Positions 1 through 11,672 of a stretch of 64,000 nucleotides of DNA are shown here, piece after piece. Positions within the stretch are counted from its first letter, which is position 1; every line of letters starts with the position of its first letter. This DNA is from Krasilnikovozyma curviuscula (taxonomy: Eukaryota > Basidiomycota > Tremellomycetes > Cystofilobasidiales > Mrakiaceae): positions 84,600 to 148,599 of the forward strand of contig MVAQ01000028.1 in NCBI GenBank assembly GCA_014825775.1, in the 5' to 3' direction. Under the pieces are notes generated by a model that had not been told where the DNA came from, made no database searches, and saw only the letters and a list, made by a program, of their open reading frames with translations. The translations under genes and the position numbers were made by a program.

Positions 1-853
1 TTTACGAGTGAGGGGGGTTACCTTCTAACGATTCTCCTCTGGTCCATGACACATATTTCTCCTCTATCTATGACGACAATTGAATGAAAGACATTTCTTT
101 TTCTCCTTTTTCTTGTGATTGGTCGGCCATCTTCAACTATGCCAAAGCTCGCACGTCCACGCAAGCAGCTGGATTGTTTGTTTTCCAAATACCTTAAGAT
201 GAAGGAATTTGGCCACCTTTCTGCTGGATTTACCTCGGTATAGATTGAAAATAATTATCACAGGTGGTGCAACCCAACTTGGAACTTTAACGAGTGTCCC
301 AGGTTTACGAAGAGGTTCGCTTCCCGTCACTGCCTTGGGTGGCATGGGCCAGTCAACTCCTATAAAACTAGAGCACCGACTTTCACCATCCTAACCCAAC
401 AGCGAGAAAGCATAGATATCAAGGTGAAGGTGAAGAGAGGTGTGTTTTTTGTTTCCGTTTTTTTCGAGGACATGTTGTGATGGCCCGGAGATGAAATCGC
501 CTCACCACCGGGCTGCCTCTGCTGGGCGGTCATGCCTCTCAGCAGTCACAATTTTTTTCGCCAGCGAGGGAGAGCTGACCCATTGATATCTGTCTCCTAA
601 CCACCACCCATCCTAACATTCATCTGTCCTCGTCACATTAGAAGATAGTTGTAAGTCGATTGTTGTTTTTTTCTGTTTGGGTGTAACGCCTCTTACGCTG
701 CGCACAGCTTCAAATTTCAGAGAACGCAGTGCCCCAAAATCCAACCACCACCCACTCAACCGGCCTGTATCCCCGAAACCGCTCTTCTCTATCCCTCTCT
801 GTGTTCTCACCAGGACCTCAATAGACGTCCGAGAGGGTCTCTTGTTCAGCACC
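1..853. other. Upstream region, no gene recognised
   Basis: I see no convincing coding region here. The stretch ends with the 5' leader of the glycosyltransferase gene on the + strand, whose start codon has a good context (CACCATGG). Open frames in this interval lack splice partners and are not protein-like. T-rich and pyrimidine-rich stretches, such as around 430-470 and 660-680, are compatible with promoter or leader sequence. No TATA box or regulator site could be assigned with confidence. Confidence 0.4.
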
Positions 854-3374
854 ATGGCTCCTCGATACTCGACAGCGTCGCGCACGCGGAAGATCCTCGT
901 CCTCATCATGGTTTTGGTCTCCCTCTTCCTGTTGGGTACCGTCATCGTCCTCAGCACCGTCTCGTACTTCCTCGCCATTCCTTCCTATGCCCTGCTCTCG
1001 AAGGACGACGTGGGACCAGTCAGGCTCCCCCCTCGCTGGAGAGAAAAGGAAGCTCTCGAGAAGGAATGGGGAAAAGTCGGTGGGAGAGGCCACTGGGATG
1101 GTAAAGTCGATGGAACAGAGAGCTGGCATGCTCTTGAGAATATCACCGTGCTGTAAGTGTGTGTTTCCTTAGCTGTTTAGGAGGAGGTACGCTTTGGGCG
1201 GTCAAACAAACCCCCAATTGCTGCGCAGAGGCGTTTTACATTCTTGCCCTACTAAGCTCTTCTTGTGTTTTGGGAGGACCTTATGCATGTTTGACTGACT
1301 GGTTCCATTCTCTATCTTTTTCACTGAACATATTCCGTGTATCGACTCATCCGGTTATCCTACTTCGCTGGGACCGTCTGCGAAACACCTCGGCACCCCC
1401 CTTTCGTGGGCTTGGTTTTTTTTTCTCGCTCAACTCGTGAATCTTTCCTGTGTATAGTGAAGGAGAACGTATCCCAAGGATCATTCATCAGACGTGGAAG
1501 GACGAGTATCTGCCAGAGAAATGGAGGGTGAGTGACTGTTCCTCGCCTCCTGATATGGGTTAAGTAAGGGGTTAAGTAAGGTCGTGCATGAAGCGGAAAG
1601 CACACTCAGCCCAGAGATCCTCACTTAGGATCTAGAGATACTCCACATACTTCCTTTCTTGGGAAATCCTGTTCTCTTGAATGTAGACCTGCTTATCATC
1701 TGCCGGCCTTCACCTATTTATACCACGCGCCGCTCCATGCTGACCATCTCCCTCGTTTTTTTCTCGGAACTCAGGACGTCTACCTGACGTGTCGCTCAGT
1801 CCTGCCTTCATACACCTACCACCTTTGGACTGACGCCTCGTCACGCTCGTTTCTCGCCGCGCACTATGCTTGGTTCCTGCCGACATACGATAACTACCCT
1901 TACCCCATTCAGAGGGCGGACGCCATCAGGTACTTTGTCCTCCATCGCTATGGAGGCGTGTATATGGATCTCGATGTCGGGTGTAGGAGAGAGCTTGGAG
2001 GACTTGTTGGTGGAGAATGGGACGTGGTACTGGCGAAGACAATCCCTGTGAGTTCCTTTTTTTTCTACTGGGACGGCGTCGCGCCTGTTTCTTCTTTTTT
2101 CTCTTTCGGAACAGCGATAGCTACTGATATACTCTTTTTTGATATTTTCTTTTTGGCTGGCTGTCGAACAGGTCGGTGTCTCGAATGACGTGATGCTTGC
2201 CTCCCCAGGACACCCTTTCATGGAAATGACAATTCACTCCCTTGTCACCTTTGCCCACCGCTACGTGACCAACTATCCGACCGTCATGTTCTCGACAGGA
2301 CCCATGTTCCTTTCAGCTCAGTACGGCATCTACACCTCCGCTCACCCGCTCTCGTCGACCTACCCTCGTCCGGAGATTCGAATCCTCCCAAAGAGCCTCT
2401 ACGGCAAGAACGCCAAGCCAGAAGAGTCGACAGAAGCATTTTTCAGTCACTACTATGGCTCATCTTGGCACGCTGATGATGCCGGCTTCATCACTTGGTT
2501 AGGAAGGTACGGCCGCATCGCCCTCTGGGCAGGCATCGCGTTCGTTCTCTTCGCTGCCATCCGCTTCGTATGGAGCAACAGGCGAAATGGCAAACTCGCC
2601 AGTGGTGCCAGGAATAGTGTCAGGAAACTCGTTGTTGCTGTTGGTGGGTCTAGTGCGTCGAGCGAAAACGCCGGCGGAGCGACGAGGTTCGAGCTCCTGT
2701 CATTCTTGCCTGGCGGATCGAGCATGCACGGGTCCATGGCTTCAAGTCCGACAACGTCCAGCTCACCGTCACTCCCGTCATCACCTATACTCAACGAAGC
2801 TGGTGGTCCCCAGCCGTCGACACCCCTCACGCCGGCGGAGACTCTATTGGCGTTCAGAAGAGCGGCGAGCGAGTACCTCGTCGGCACCCCCGCTGGAGTC
2901 ACTTACACCGGCACAGGATCGAGGAGGCGGAAGATAAGGAAGGGAGTGCTTTACTTTCTCCCGGCCATCTTTGCACCCCACTCCTCGTCGACTTCGTCCT
3001 CAAGCCGTCGCTCCACCCTTGTTCCACCCATTCACCCCAACTCGGCGATGGACCTCGAACTTGGTCTCGCAGCTGATGGTGGTCCTCCCCCATACGATGA
3101 CCCTTCAACGCCGAACACTGTAGGCAAGATCCGTGTGCTGGATCATATCGACGAGCTCCTGAAGAAGCAGCAGCATCAGCGTCAACCGAACGCGATTGGC
3201 GACGTCGGTGCCAGTGCAGGAGGAGAAAGTGCGGATAGTGATGAGGCTGTGGGGTGGAGCGATTGGGAAGTCAAGGAGGAGCAGGACGATGAAGATGATG
3301 AGGGTCGATCGGGGTCGTCCTCCAGCATCGAGGAGTACAACAGTGATGAGCCTTCCGGCAGTGGAAGGTGCTGA
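854..3374 (+). CDS. SUR1: Mannosyl-inositolphosphoceramide synthase catalytic subunit (GT32, SUR1/CSG1-like)
   Basis: Family GT32 enzyme that transfers mannose from GDP-mannose to inositol-phosphoceramide in the Golgi, giving MIPC. Four exons are visible: 854-1152, 1458-1527, 1775-2047 and 2172-3374, all GT-AG, joining in frame to 614 residues. An N-terminal signal anchor covers about residues 14-40. IPRIIHQTWK follows at the start of the catalytic domain. The donor-binding DXD motif is DLD at residues 188-190 within GGVYMDLDVGC, and a second membrane segment lies near residues 328-350 (ALWAGIAFVLFAAIRFVW). This two-anchor layout is typical of SUR1/CSH1 and unlike OCH1, which has only the N-terminal anchor. 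In yeast the partner is CSG2; none is seen here. The tail after the second anchor is unusually long (about 265 residues), Ser/Pro-rich and then acidic. The start at 854 has a strong context and is the first ATG of the frame. Family assignment is firm; MIPC rather than another GT32 activity is inferred. Confidence 0.9.
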
Positions 3375-4273
3375 CTATCTTCTCCAGCATCGATAACACC
3401 ATTAACCGCAGTACCACCTGTCCAGCAATCACCACTCTTAGCTCAAGTGAGATCTCGACAGTCTTACTCTGAGTAAAGACTTCTCTTCATTCATCGCAAC
3501 TTCCTCTCGACTTCTTCTCTGCTTGGCAAATATCCTGTATTCTGTAGACCAACAAAACAACAACAACACGTGCATTTTCCCATCACTCGATACGACAGCA
3601 ATTTTCCTCAACGACCAACGACCAGCCTTTATCATCCTTACGACCCCAACTCGAGCCTAATAATTTCATTCCCTCGAAAACATAATGGACGCAGTAATTC
3701 ACTCAGATCCACTCGTTCCACCATCTATCATAAGTTATCAACCTGTCAACCAGAACCAATTGATCGTTTCTACCAAAGAGAAGAAGAATCGCTCACTTGT
3801 TTCTGGCCATTTATTTCACTTCCGTGGTGTCGCCACACCTCTCGAGCCGTATTCTGTCTTTCTTCATCATACTTTTTCTTCTAAGGACTAAGGATGGTAG
3901 CATGATAGATTGGCCTACTTTCGTCGTTTCGCTCCTGCTTAATAGTTTCATTCTCTTCTTGCTGTTGGTCTATTTGTATCCTCTTCTTAATTTACAAAAG
4001 GGACTCGCTGGATTCGTCTTTTTCTTTTTCCTTTAAAAAACCAGACTGTATTGATGTTTGCTTTCGTTTTCTTCCTCTCGATTTGTTAATCCCTTTAAGC
4101 GAAATAGATTCCACATCTCGCGTTCTGTTTCGGACTGCAATCACAGCTGTCCATTGACCAAACTTTGCATTGACTGTCGCAAGAACGTGGGGACATGAAA
4201 CTCTATGACATCGACGAAAGCACAACAACTCGCTTAATACAATATGATCCTCTTTTGCTTCTTGGTTTAAATA
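3375..4273. other. Intergenic region between two convergent genes
   Basis: This 900-bp interval lies between the stop codons of the convergent glycosyltransferase (+) and GPCR (-) genes. It should hold both 3' untranslated regions. Several short open frames exist, but none has splice sites, homology or codon use resembling a gene. I see no RNA gene or repeat in it. Confidence 0.45.
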
Positions 4274-6158
4274 TTACACTTGATCCGAGGTGGCCCTACT
4301 GTGGCTATCTGCTGCTCCAGGGCTGTCAGCATTGGGTGCTGATGACGTAGGTGTGTCGGATTGGAGAGCGAAGCCGCCTTCGATCCAGGAGGTCTTCCTC
4401 TGTTGATGGAGTCGTTTTGTGGTTGATGTCGATGCCGATTGGCCGTCTTCCGAATCGGTATCTTCGTCTTCTGCTGGTGTAGGTACGTAGGACGACGATG
4501 TTTCGTCTTCCCGTAGGTCTTTTGGGTAGGGTGAGGTGTCTGCAAGGGCTGAGAAGGGAACGTTTCCTTCTTTTTCGATGAAGACTGGGAGGTAGACTGA
4601 ACCTGGAGAGATGAAGAACGAAAATCAGCATCGTCGCTTGTGAAGGCCTGACTTCACAAAGCTTGAGAATAACTTACCGTTTGAGAGTTTGCGATTTGGG
4701 TGGGGTTCACTAGGTTCAGGGCCAGAAACTTCGACCTCTGTCTGAATTTCGCTGATGGTGCGAAGGACAGACAGAACACGGAATCAGCACCGATATAGTA
4801 ACAATCTTGTATTCGTACTCACTAACTGATCTTAAGCCTCTCTTCAGCTTGAGCTCGCATTGTGGCTTGTCGAATGAAGAAGAATAGGAATGCGTTTAGA
4901 AAGCCTCCCGAGGTGAAGAATACACCCGCGAAAATAAAAACATCGAAGGGCAGACTTCTGTTGAGCATGGTTGATATTCTAACAACGGCCACTGGCGTAA
5001 CAATCATCATGTACATCACTGGAACATAGATCATTTTACTGTGGGAGCACGAAAGGAGCAATAAGTATGATGCGGTCAGGAATGTCGAAAAGATTGACAC
5101 GCACCGCGAACTGGCGAAGATTCTGTCTCCCACAGGGTCATCCAAGACTCTGGTAACTCCGTCCTTCCGTCGCCGGTCTCTTTTGTAGGCCATCCAGTAC
5201 AGCATTCCGTATACCAGCCAGCTGATGATGATGCTGCCGAAGGCAAAAAAGTAGAAATAGAAAAATCTGGAAAGACGCAGGTCAGAGGAACTGAGTATGT
5301 AGGTCGGATTTCTTTTCTTCAAAATCAGACTGTCTTCTGCTTACCTTTGAACAGGGTAAGACTTGCTAATCCAGCACCATGCACCTGCCTGGGAGTAAAA
5401 CGGACCACCCTCCGGAGTTGCGATGGAGAGGGGTCCGATCATGGTGAGGATTGCAACAAATGACCAGGTACCTGCTATGATTCCGTACACCACTTTTGAA
5501 GAATATTTTATCTTGACAAAGGTCACCCAGAAGCAGTGTAGTGCCATGAGAAGTGAAAATATGCTGTGGTAAGAAACCGTATAAACACAAAGCCAATTGT
5601 AGTTGAAGTTGTCAGAGGGGCAGAAAGCAGACAAAGGCTACCAGTCTTCACTTACGCTCCCCCTAAGTCTCCAAACTGTGAGAGTGCACCTTGGAAGCTG
5701 CACGATTGCCCAGTTACCAGCATGCCTGTTATGGCCCACCTGGCATCCATTAAGAAAGCGAACGCCTGAAGAAAATCTGTAGACAGCGTTCCAAAGCAGT
5801 TGCGTTAATAAATAAAAGCTCAGTTAGTAAATGAATCTCTGTAAGAACTCTGATATTTGGGTCCAATTCCCCATCAAACAGGTGCAATAAACCTAAATCC
5901 AACCACTCACCTGCGCACAACAGACTAACATACAACCATCCGACCTCACTCTTCCTGAACTTTATTATCCCTTCTCGAACTTGTGGAGATGGACTTATAA
6001 ATCTTTGAATGAAGGGGATCTGACGAAAAAGAATTGTCGGTCGGTAAGAAAACAGAGCTCCAGGACATGATCAACATCAAGTTCAAGTGCTCACATAGAA
6101 ATACGCTAAGATGGAAACCACACTCAAATCTGATATCAATGACGTTAGGAATATCATC
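4274..6158 (-). CDS. cAMP-receptor-like G-protein-coupled receptor (5' exons unresolved)
   Basis: Seven-transmembrane receptor of the fungal cAMP-receptor-like class, expected in the plasma membrane and coupled to a heterotrimeric G protein. Seven consecutive exons are clear: 6158-6095, 6019-5911, 5776-5656, 5563-5345, 5266-4823, 4751-4678 and 4602-4274. They join in frame to 452 residues. TM2 begins RMIFLTSLISDLSVVSILAY. It is followed by a basic loop, TM3 with GQSCSFQGALSQFGDLGGA, and then the remaining helices (HCFWVTFVKIKYSSKVVYGI, GTWSFVAILTMIG, and FFAFGSIIISWLVYGMLYW followed by a basic KRDRRRKDG loop). The conserved cysteines of TM3 and of extracellular loop 2 (GAWCWIS) are present. 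The C-terminal tail is long, acidic and Ser/Thr-rich. TM1 and the start codon must lie in 6160-6700, where hydrophobic pieces occur (for example MVGTILIMGVG at about 6255-6285) but I could not join them in frame. The ligand is unknown. Confidence 0.82.
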
Positions 6159-6977
6159 CTACAAAAAGAAAAGTGCTCTGGTCAATCCTGCTACTCCAAA
6201 GGAACAAAGAACGGAGCTGCTGGAACGCGCACCACAAGCCTATCCGACCCCCATGATCAAAATGGTACCGACCATCACCTAACGACGTCATGACGGCCAT
6301 TGTGTCTACACCGTCAAACAAATCCCCCAGCTGCGTGCTAAAGGCGAATGAGAGAAATGAGTACCGTCTTCAGGAAAGGTGAGCGTCAGGAGGCAGGTAC
6401 CAAAAATTACAGTGAAATTGGACGTAAAACCCGCACTCCTCTAACTAATAATCATCCAGAGCTGTCTCATTTAAGTTTTAGAGTTCACCCATTTCTCTCG
6501 CGGGTCGAGGCAAACGATCTCGAGAAGTGAAACTACCTGTCTCGGATGACTGTGATGGTGGCGCGGAGTAAGCAGCAGCAGCTTCTGCGATTCCACACAG
6601 GCTGACCACACAAACTATGTTTTACCTTATCAAATGGACGGTCTTTTCTTTCTGTTGAATCCAATTCCAGCGGCTAAAGCGGGTGGGAAGCGGGCAAATG
6701 GAGGTCCTGTCATTCGCAACCTAGTTTTCCTGTATTGAGAACCGAGAAGCGGCGGCAGGAAACAGAAGATAAATCTCCACGATTGATCTGATACAGGAAA
6801 ACCTGGTTCAACGCAGAAGAAGATAGATAACGCGACGGGGTGAGTCGCTGTCTGTTGCGCCAGTTCGGGTAAACTAACATTAATTATCAACAAACAGCAT
6901 TAATATCAAAGCCAGAGATATAAGAGATCGAGATCAGTAAAAGAGAGTTCAACAAAATAAGGTATGAAATGCAGCTA
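6159..6977 (-). other. 5' part of the GPCR gene plus spacer; not resolved
   Basis: The missing TM1 exon and start codon of the downstream receptor should be here. On the - strand, frame pieces reading TQLGDLFDGVDTMAVMTSL (about 6330-6275) and VGTILIMGVG directly after it, in another frame, would together make a plausible first helix. No canonical intron bridges them into the exon starting at 6158. A further frame with CVVSLCGIAEAAAAYSAPP (about 6620-6560) could be an upstream exon. Either an unusual intron, an assembly error or a real frameshift is possible. The last few hundred bases hold the 3' flank of the IML2 gene, which is oriented the same way. Confidence 0.35.
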
Positions 6978-9900
6978 TCATTTCTGTTGATTTTTGAACT
7001 TGTTTTTACAAACGTCCAAGCTCGCAGTCGCCTTCATACCAAGCGCACCATGTAGCGAGTATTTTCCAGTCATCTTGGTTGCAGCCAGCTCTGGTACTTT
7101 ACCTGACATCAAAATGAAAATGTATCAGCAAAAATCCAAGCGAAGGGGGTAGGGGTATGTGTCTTACCGCTGAGGACCGTGTTGAAGAGACCGATCGCTT
7201 CGAGATATTTTTCTTGTCGTTCATAGATTGATCCGAGCTCGTAGTGAGCAAAGAATACGATCCAGTGATCAAGTTCGACTTTCCCACCATTCTGTTGGTT
7301 ACCGACAGATACAACAACCTCAGAGTTAGCGCCTGGTTATGCCTAAAAAGTCGAAAATGAAGCGCACCGAAATCACGTCCCTCAAGCACTCCTCTGCTTC
7401 AGCGGCAAGTTTTGATGTGTCAAACTTCAAGTCTTCAGTTAGATCTTCAACGATGATTTCGGGTGCAGGAAGCGCTGCCCAACCGAGAAGAGTCCCTTTT
7501 AAGAATTGAGCTAGGAGGTAGTCTTTACATATATATATATAAACGGAAAAGTCAGAAGTGACCATTTCAACAACAGTTGCAACGTTGCTTACCATCCCAA
7601 TATCCATGACCTCCTTCGTAAGTCTCGGGTTCGCTCGCTTTCAGTTTCTCCAATACGCAATTGATCCGAGGTATCGTCTTCGTCAACGCAACGGAAGCCG
7701 GCGTATGTGATAGGGCATTGATAACGTATGCCTGTCAGGACGAAAATTTTGATCAAATGTTGCTGTTGAGTTGGAAAATTGGTAAGTCGACTCACGAGTT
7801 CTATACCAGGCAAAGCAAGTCTATTTCCTTGAGCGAAGTATTTCCGACTTTTTCGAGCGACAAATTTCTAATCGACCAGATTTGTTATAGGAGAGCATGG
7901 AGGAGATTAAAGGAGATGATACTCACCTCTATTGGTATCGACTTTCCGACCAGCTTCCTTATGCTCTTCGGCACCATATCCATGTCCTCCTCCATCTTCT
8001 TCCTCGAGTCTTTGGCATCGCCTTCGCCATCAGCTACCAGTTCGGCACAAGCCGCCGCTTCACAGTAGAAGTATGTTGCCTTGGACCAGTTGGAGCCTTC
8101 GTGGAGCTGTCGGAAGCAGTCTGCTGCTTGAGCAAAGTCGCAGAGCGCGAGGTCGTTTCCACCTTCATCCCATCTGCAGATAAGTTGGAGTTGAATATAA
8201 CTATAATTATGAAGAAAGAGATCAGCGTTCATCGTCAGGAGTCAAGAAGAAATTGTGCCTGAACGTACGTATCTTGCGCAGCGATGGCTTTTTTCAACAC
8301 CTCGTTGGCTTCAGCGGGTTGGCCCTGAGTTGTGTATAATCGGTTTCGGAAGAAGAGAGGGAACACTCCGTTAGGGTATCTTTCCAAATTCCACAGAAGA
8401 ATCTTTTTCGCAAAGAAGACGTCCACAGACTCCACTAATAAGAAAACAAAAAACGATTTAGCGACGAGCGACACGCAATGAACCTAATGATTGACTCACC
8501 CGGAATGAGAGCAGGTATAACCAAATGGAATGCTAGAAGAACAAGATCTGCCACCGGTCTCCTGACGCCTTCTTCAGCAGCGCTGATGCCAGGTAAGTCC
8601 TGGTCAACAGTCCATCCACCAGCTTTGGCCAAGATTGACAGAGCGACATCACGATCACCGAGGTATCCAAATACCGAAGCAATCTGTCAAGAATGAGGAA
8701 CGATAGGTTCAGTGAAGGACATCAAGGTTGAACGAGAGAGAGAGAGAGAGAAGACAGTGATTGCACCCACCTTCAGAGCCTTTCCAGGAAGGAATGATAA
8801 CATCAGAGCGGAAAGACCTGTTCCGAGATCAACACCACTTCTGAAATCATTATCTACCTGAATACCATCTTTGCCTAACTTCCCACTATCCAGCTCCTTT
8901 AAGAAGTTCTTCAGACTCCTGTAGACTGCTTCACCCGCACGGAGATTCAGAGCTTCCTTGATGAGAGCCAAGAAGTCACCACCGACGATGATGCCTAGAA
9001 CAGCCTTCATGAGCAGAGACTCAGCGTAGCATAGTTCGGCATGAAGTTGGATGCGGGTCATCGACTTGATGAACGACGGCGTTCCAGGTCCATGGCCTTT
9101 GCCGACAATCCCACCGAGCCGACCACCCAGGATCCCACTGCCGTGCTTCCGCAGTGAATCAAACAACAAGGTTGTTTGCTTGGTCGTATCGAGCGCTAAT
9201 TTCAGATCTTCGGGCTCGAAAGACATCATCCCTTTCAGTGTCTTGAGGATCGCATCCGCCGCTTGGTAGTACAGTCTCTGGCGGTGTGGATCCCCCTCAG
9301 CAACGATAGCCTCAGCTTCGTCGATATGAGAGTTAAGGAAGAGAGACATAACTTTGTGCGTCATGGCCAGGTCCTCAACGAGGATTTCTTGCTGTTGTTC
9401 CGGTGTGAGGTGAGGTCGTTTAGAGAATGCTTCGACGTTAGAATTTGTAGTCGTTGCTGAGTTGGAGGTCAATATGCGCTTCAGAGATGGAGGTGGCACT
9501 GAAGTAGGGGGAGTCGATGATGATGATGAGTGATGAGCAACGACGGCTGCTGCCCCTGCTGAGACTGCTGGTGCCACCAAAGAATGAGACTGAGGGGATG
9601 ACGCAGCGGAGTTTGGTGGAAATGCTGCAGATGTTGGTTTACTGTGAAAAGGTGCGTCCGCTTCCCTTTCCTCCTCATCTTCTTCCCCGACTTCACTCAG
9701 TCCATCTGGAGTGAAGTACCCTTCGTCGTCGTCATCATCACTGTCCTCCTCATCCTCTAAACCCCAGACTGACTGGCCGGTATTTGAAGCTGCTCTATTT
9801 TTCAGCTCGGATAACGTTTGCGAAGGGGGGACAAAGATGGTAGCAGCACCAGCTCCTCCTTCTGTTGAAGGAGCGTTTTTGGTAGGCGAAGGGTGGATGG

Positions 9901-10598
9901 GTTCGTTTGTCTGAACTTCTGGAGTCAAGGTGCCATTCACCTTAGCAGTGCTGGACGCAGGTGAGTCGACAGCATCTGTCGATCCGTTCACGAAAGCTGG
10001 GGCGTGAATTGACATTGACCCTACTCCCTTCCCGTCTCCCTGATCACTCTCCACTTTGTCATCCAGCGTCACCACAGAATTTCCATTGCCGCTGAGTGAG
10101 GAGAGGGGTATACTGGTGCTGCTGGCTGTGGTGCTGGTCGGCGTATGTGCGAAGGATGAGGAAGAGGATGGGGGTGGCTTGGACTTGGGAGAGTTGGTAC
10201 CAGACGCAGACCTCGTCTTCGATACAAGCTTCTTGAATCCATTCTTGATCTTTGAGGGCGATCTTCTGTAGTAGATGCCATAGAAAAAGGAAGCGATATC
10301 GTCAGTCCCCAGTCAGTTTAAGCGGTTCTTCTCCCCAATCGGTAGACTCGAAGGAAACGTACTTCAGGTCCGACTCCTCCTTCCCATCAGCAGAACCACC
10401 TTGGCTCCTGAACGAGTTGGACAAATTCCTGAGGGAACCGCTGAATGAAGGCCTTCTACCTAGTTTGGCTGCAGTTGACCCCCCGCTCACGGAAGCAGCC
10501 TCATCTCCATCGAGCGCTGGGTGGTCCACCACCCTGTCCTGTATACTTGCATTGGATGATTTTTTTGAGAGGGACCCCTTCTTGAAAATTGAGCCCAT
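6978..10598 (-). CDS. IML2: IML2/TTC39-family tetratricopeptide protein
   Basis: Homologue of yeast Iml2, which helps clear protein inclusions near lipid droplets, and of animal TTC39. The first exon is 10598-10363 and a long second exon runs 10265-8771, followed by about eight short exons to a TGA at 6978-6980. The first 350 or so residues are Ser/Thr/Pro-rich with an acidic run (EEDSDDDDDEGYF) and look disordered. The conserved Iml2 domain then begins near LTPEQQQEILVEDLAM and continues through GDPHRQRLYYQAADAILKTL, AELCYAESLLMKAVLGII and later TPR-like helices (NRLYTTQGQPAEANEVLKKA, CDFAQAADCFRQLHEGSNWS, LDHWIVFFAHYELGSIYE). It ends with the family's typical KYSLHGALGMKATASL. One junction, near 7330-7360, needs a phase I could not obtain from a canonical donor; the frame on each side is clear from similarity. 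Function is inferred from the family. Confidence 0.85.
8728..8750. repeat. GA-dinucleotide microsatellite
   Basis: A short run of alternating G and A lies inside the intron that starts after position 8771 (- strand) of the IML2-like gene. On the coding strand it reads as a CT run close to the polypyrimidine region, so it is in an intron and should not alter protein. Only the simple repeat itself is seen; no function is implied. Confidence 0.6.
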
Positions 10599-10789
10599 CC
10601 CTGAGCTGACTGGTTGCAGAACGACGAGGGTCGACGTCGATGGCTGGATTTCGTAAACGATTCATTAAATCAAGCAGAATTAGAAGGAAAATAAATAGCA
10701 CACAGCTCTGTTTCCTTTCTGTTGTGAATGTATTTAGCACTATTAGGCATGTGCTTACAATTCTTTAAGTTTCAAATATTTCCACGAAG

Positions 10790-11480
10790 CGACGAAACCC
10801 TCACGGGAGGACGAGCTGATGATGGCGGGCGCTGTCGGTTGTTTTATTTCTTTGATCATGGTTGAGGGCTTCATTGCTTATGGAAACGACTGGCCTAATC
10901 ATACTATCGCTGTAAGAGTTGAAATTGGTAAGAGGTCAAGTCCTAGCCCTGGAAAATCACTACTGAATTAATTTCCTTTCGTCGCAAGCCTTTGTTTACA
11001 TTTACGATGGCAACTTTCCATATAGTTGGACCCCAATTGTCTGGGTTCTACCATCAGAAATCTTCAGTTTTTCAATTAGGTCCACAGGTGTATCCATTAC
11101 GGCGTCTGCGACTTGGATGTGCAACTTCATCGTTGGGCTCGTTAGTCCTCTCATGCTTGCACACTTGCCCATGATGGCACATACGCAAGTGGATTTCTAT
11201 TCTTCATTTTTGTGCTGTTTTCTGGCTGAAGCTTGTCGACCCTTGTCGTTTTGAAGTTCTTCTTTGCTGCATTCGCAGTGTTGGGATTCTTAACAACTTG
11301 TAGGTCTCTGTGCTTCTCTTTCTCCAACTTGCAACTTCTGACTTTTTTAATCTAGTATTCTTTGCACCCGAAGCCAGATTGAAGACTCTCGAAGAGATGA
11401 ACGCTGTCTCCTCTGAAGTTGAAACTGAAATCACAACACGCGTCAGACGAATACGACCCAACAAAGGACATCCTACGATC
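10790..11480 (+). pseudogene. 3' remnant of an MFS sugar transporter
   Basis: Only the C-terminal third of a sugar-porter-family protein is present. The pieces, in order, are ELMMAGAVGCFISLIMVEGF (a helix after the position of the GRR loop), FVYIYDGNFPYSWTPIVWVL followed by PSEIF, then STGVSITASATWMCNFIVGL and SPLMLAHLP, GTYASGFLFFIFVLF, KFFFAAFAVLGFLTT, and the tail FFAPEARLKTLEEMNAV. The last pieces fall in different frames without credible introns between all of them, notably around 11180-11225, so frameshifts are likely. Nothing resembling TM1-TM6 lies upstream, where the head-to-head IML2-like gene begins at 10598. The PxxxLKTLEEMN tail is typical of fungal hexose and lactose permeases. 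I read it as a truncated, decayed gene; a short expressed relic cannot be excluded. Confidence 0.7.
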
Positions 11481-11672
11481 TTTTGCATAATATAAAGAAA
11501 CTTCGTCCCATACTACGAGCTGGACTGAGTGTAAGTATCTGAACCCTGTCGAACGTGGTTAGGTGAGGCGGCCGGCAGGACTGTAAACAAACAGATAGAT
11601 GGACGATTCCTTTATCATTACATCTTTCACCGAAGGCTAAATTGCAAGTAAGATCATTCAATTGATAGAAAA

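Noticed and set aside
6630..6893. 87-codon - strand frame as a possible first GPCR exon
   Set aside because: Composition is not receptor-like (Pro/Phe-rich, no clean helix) and it cannot be spliced in phase to the receptor exons.
8700..10281. Long open frames on the + strand opposite the IML2-like gene
   Set aside because: They mirror the codon structure of the real gene on the other strand and have no domain.
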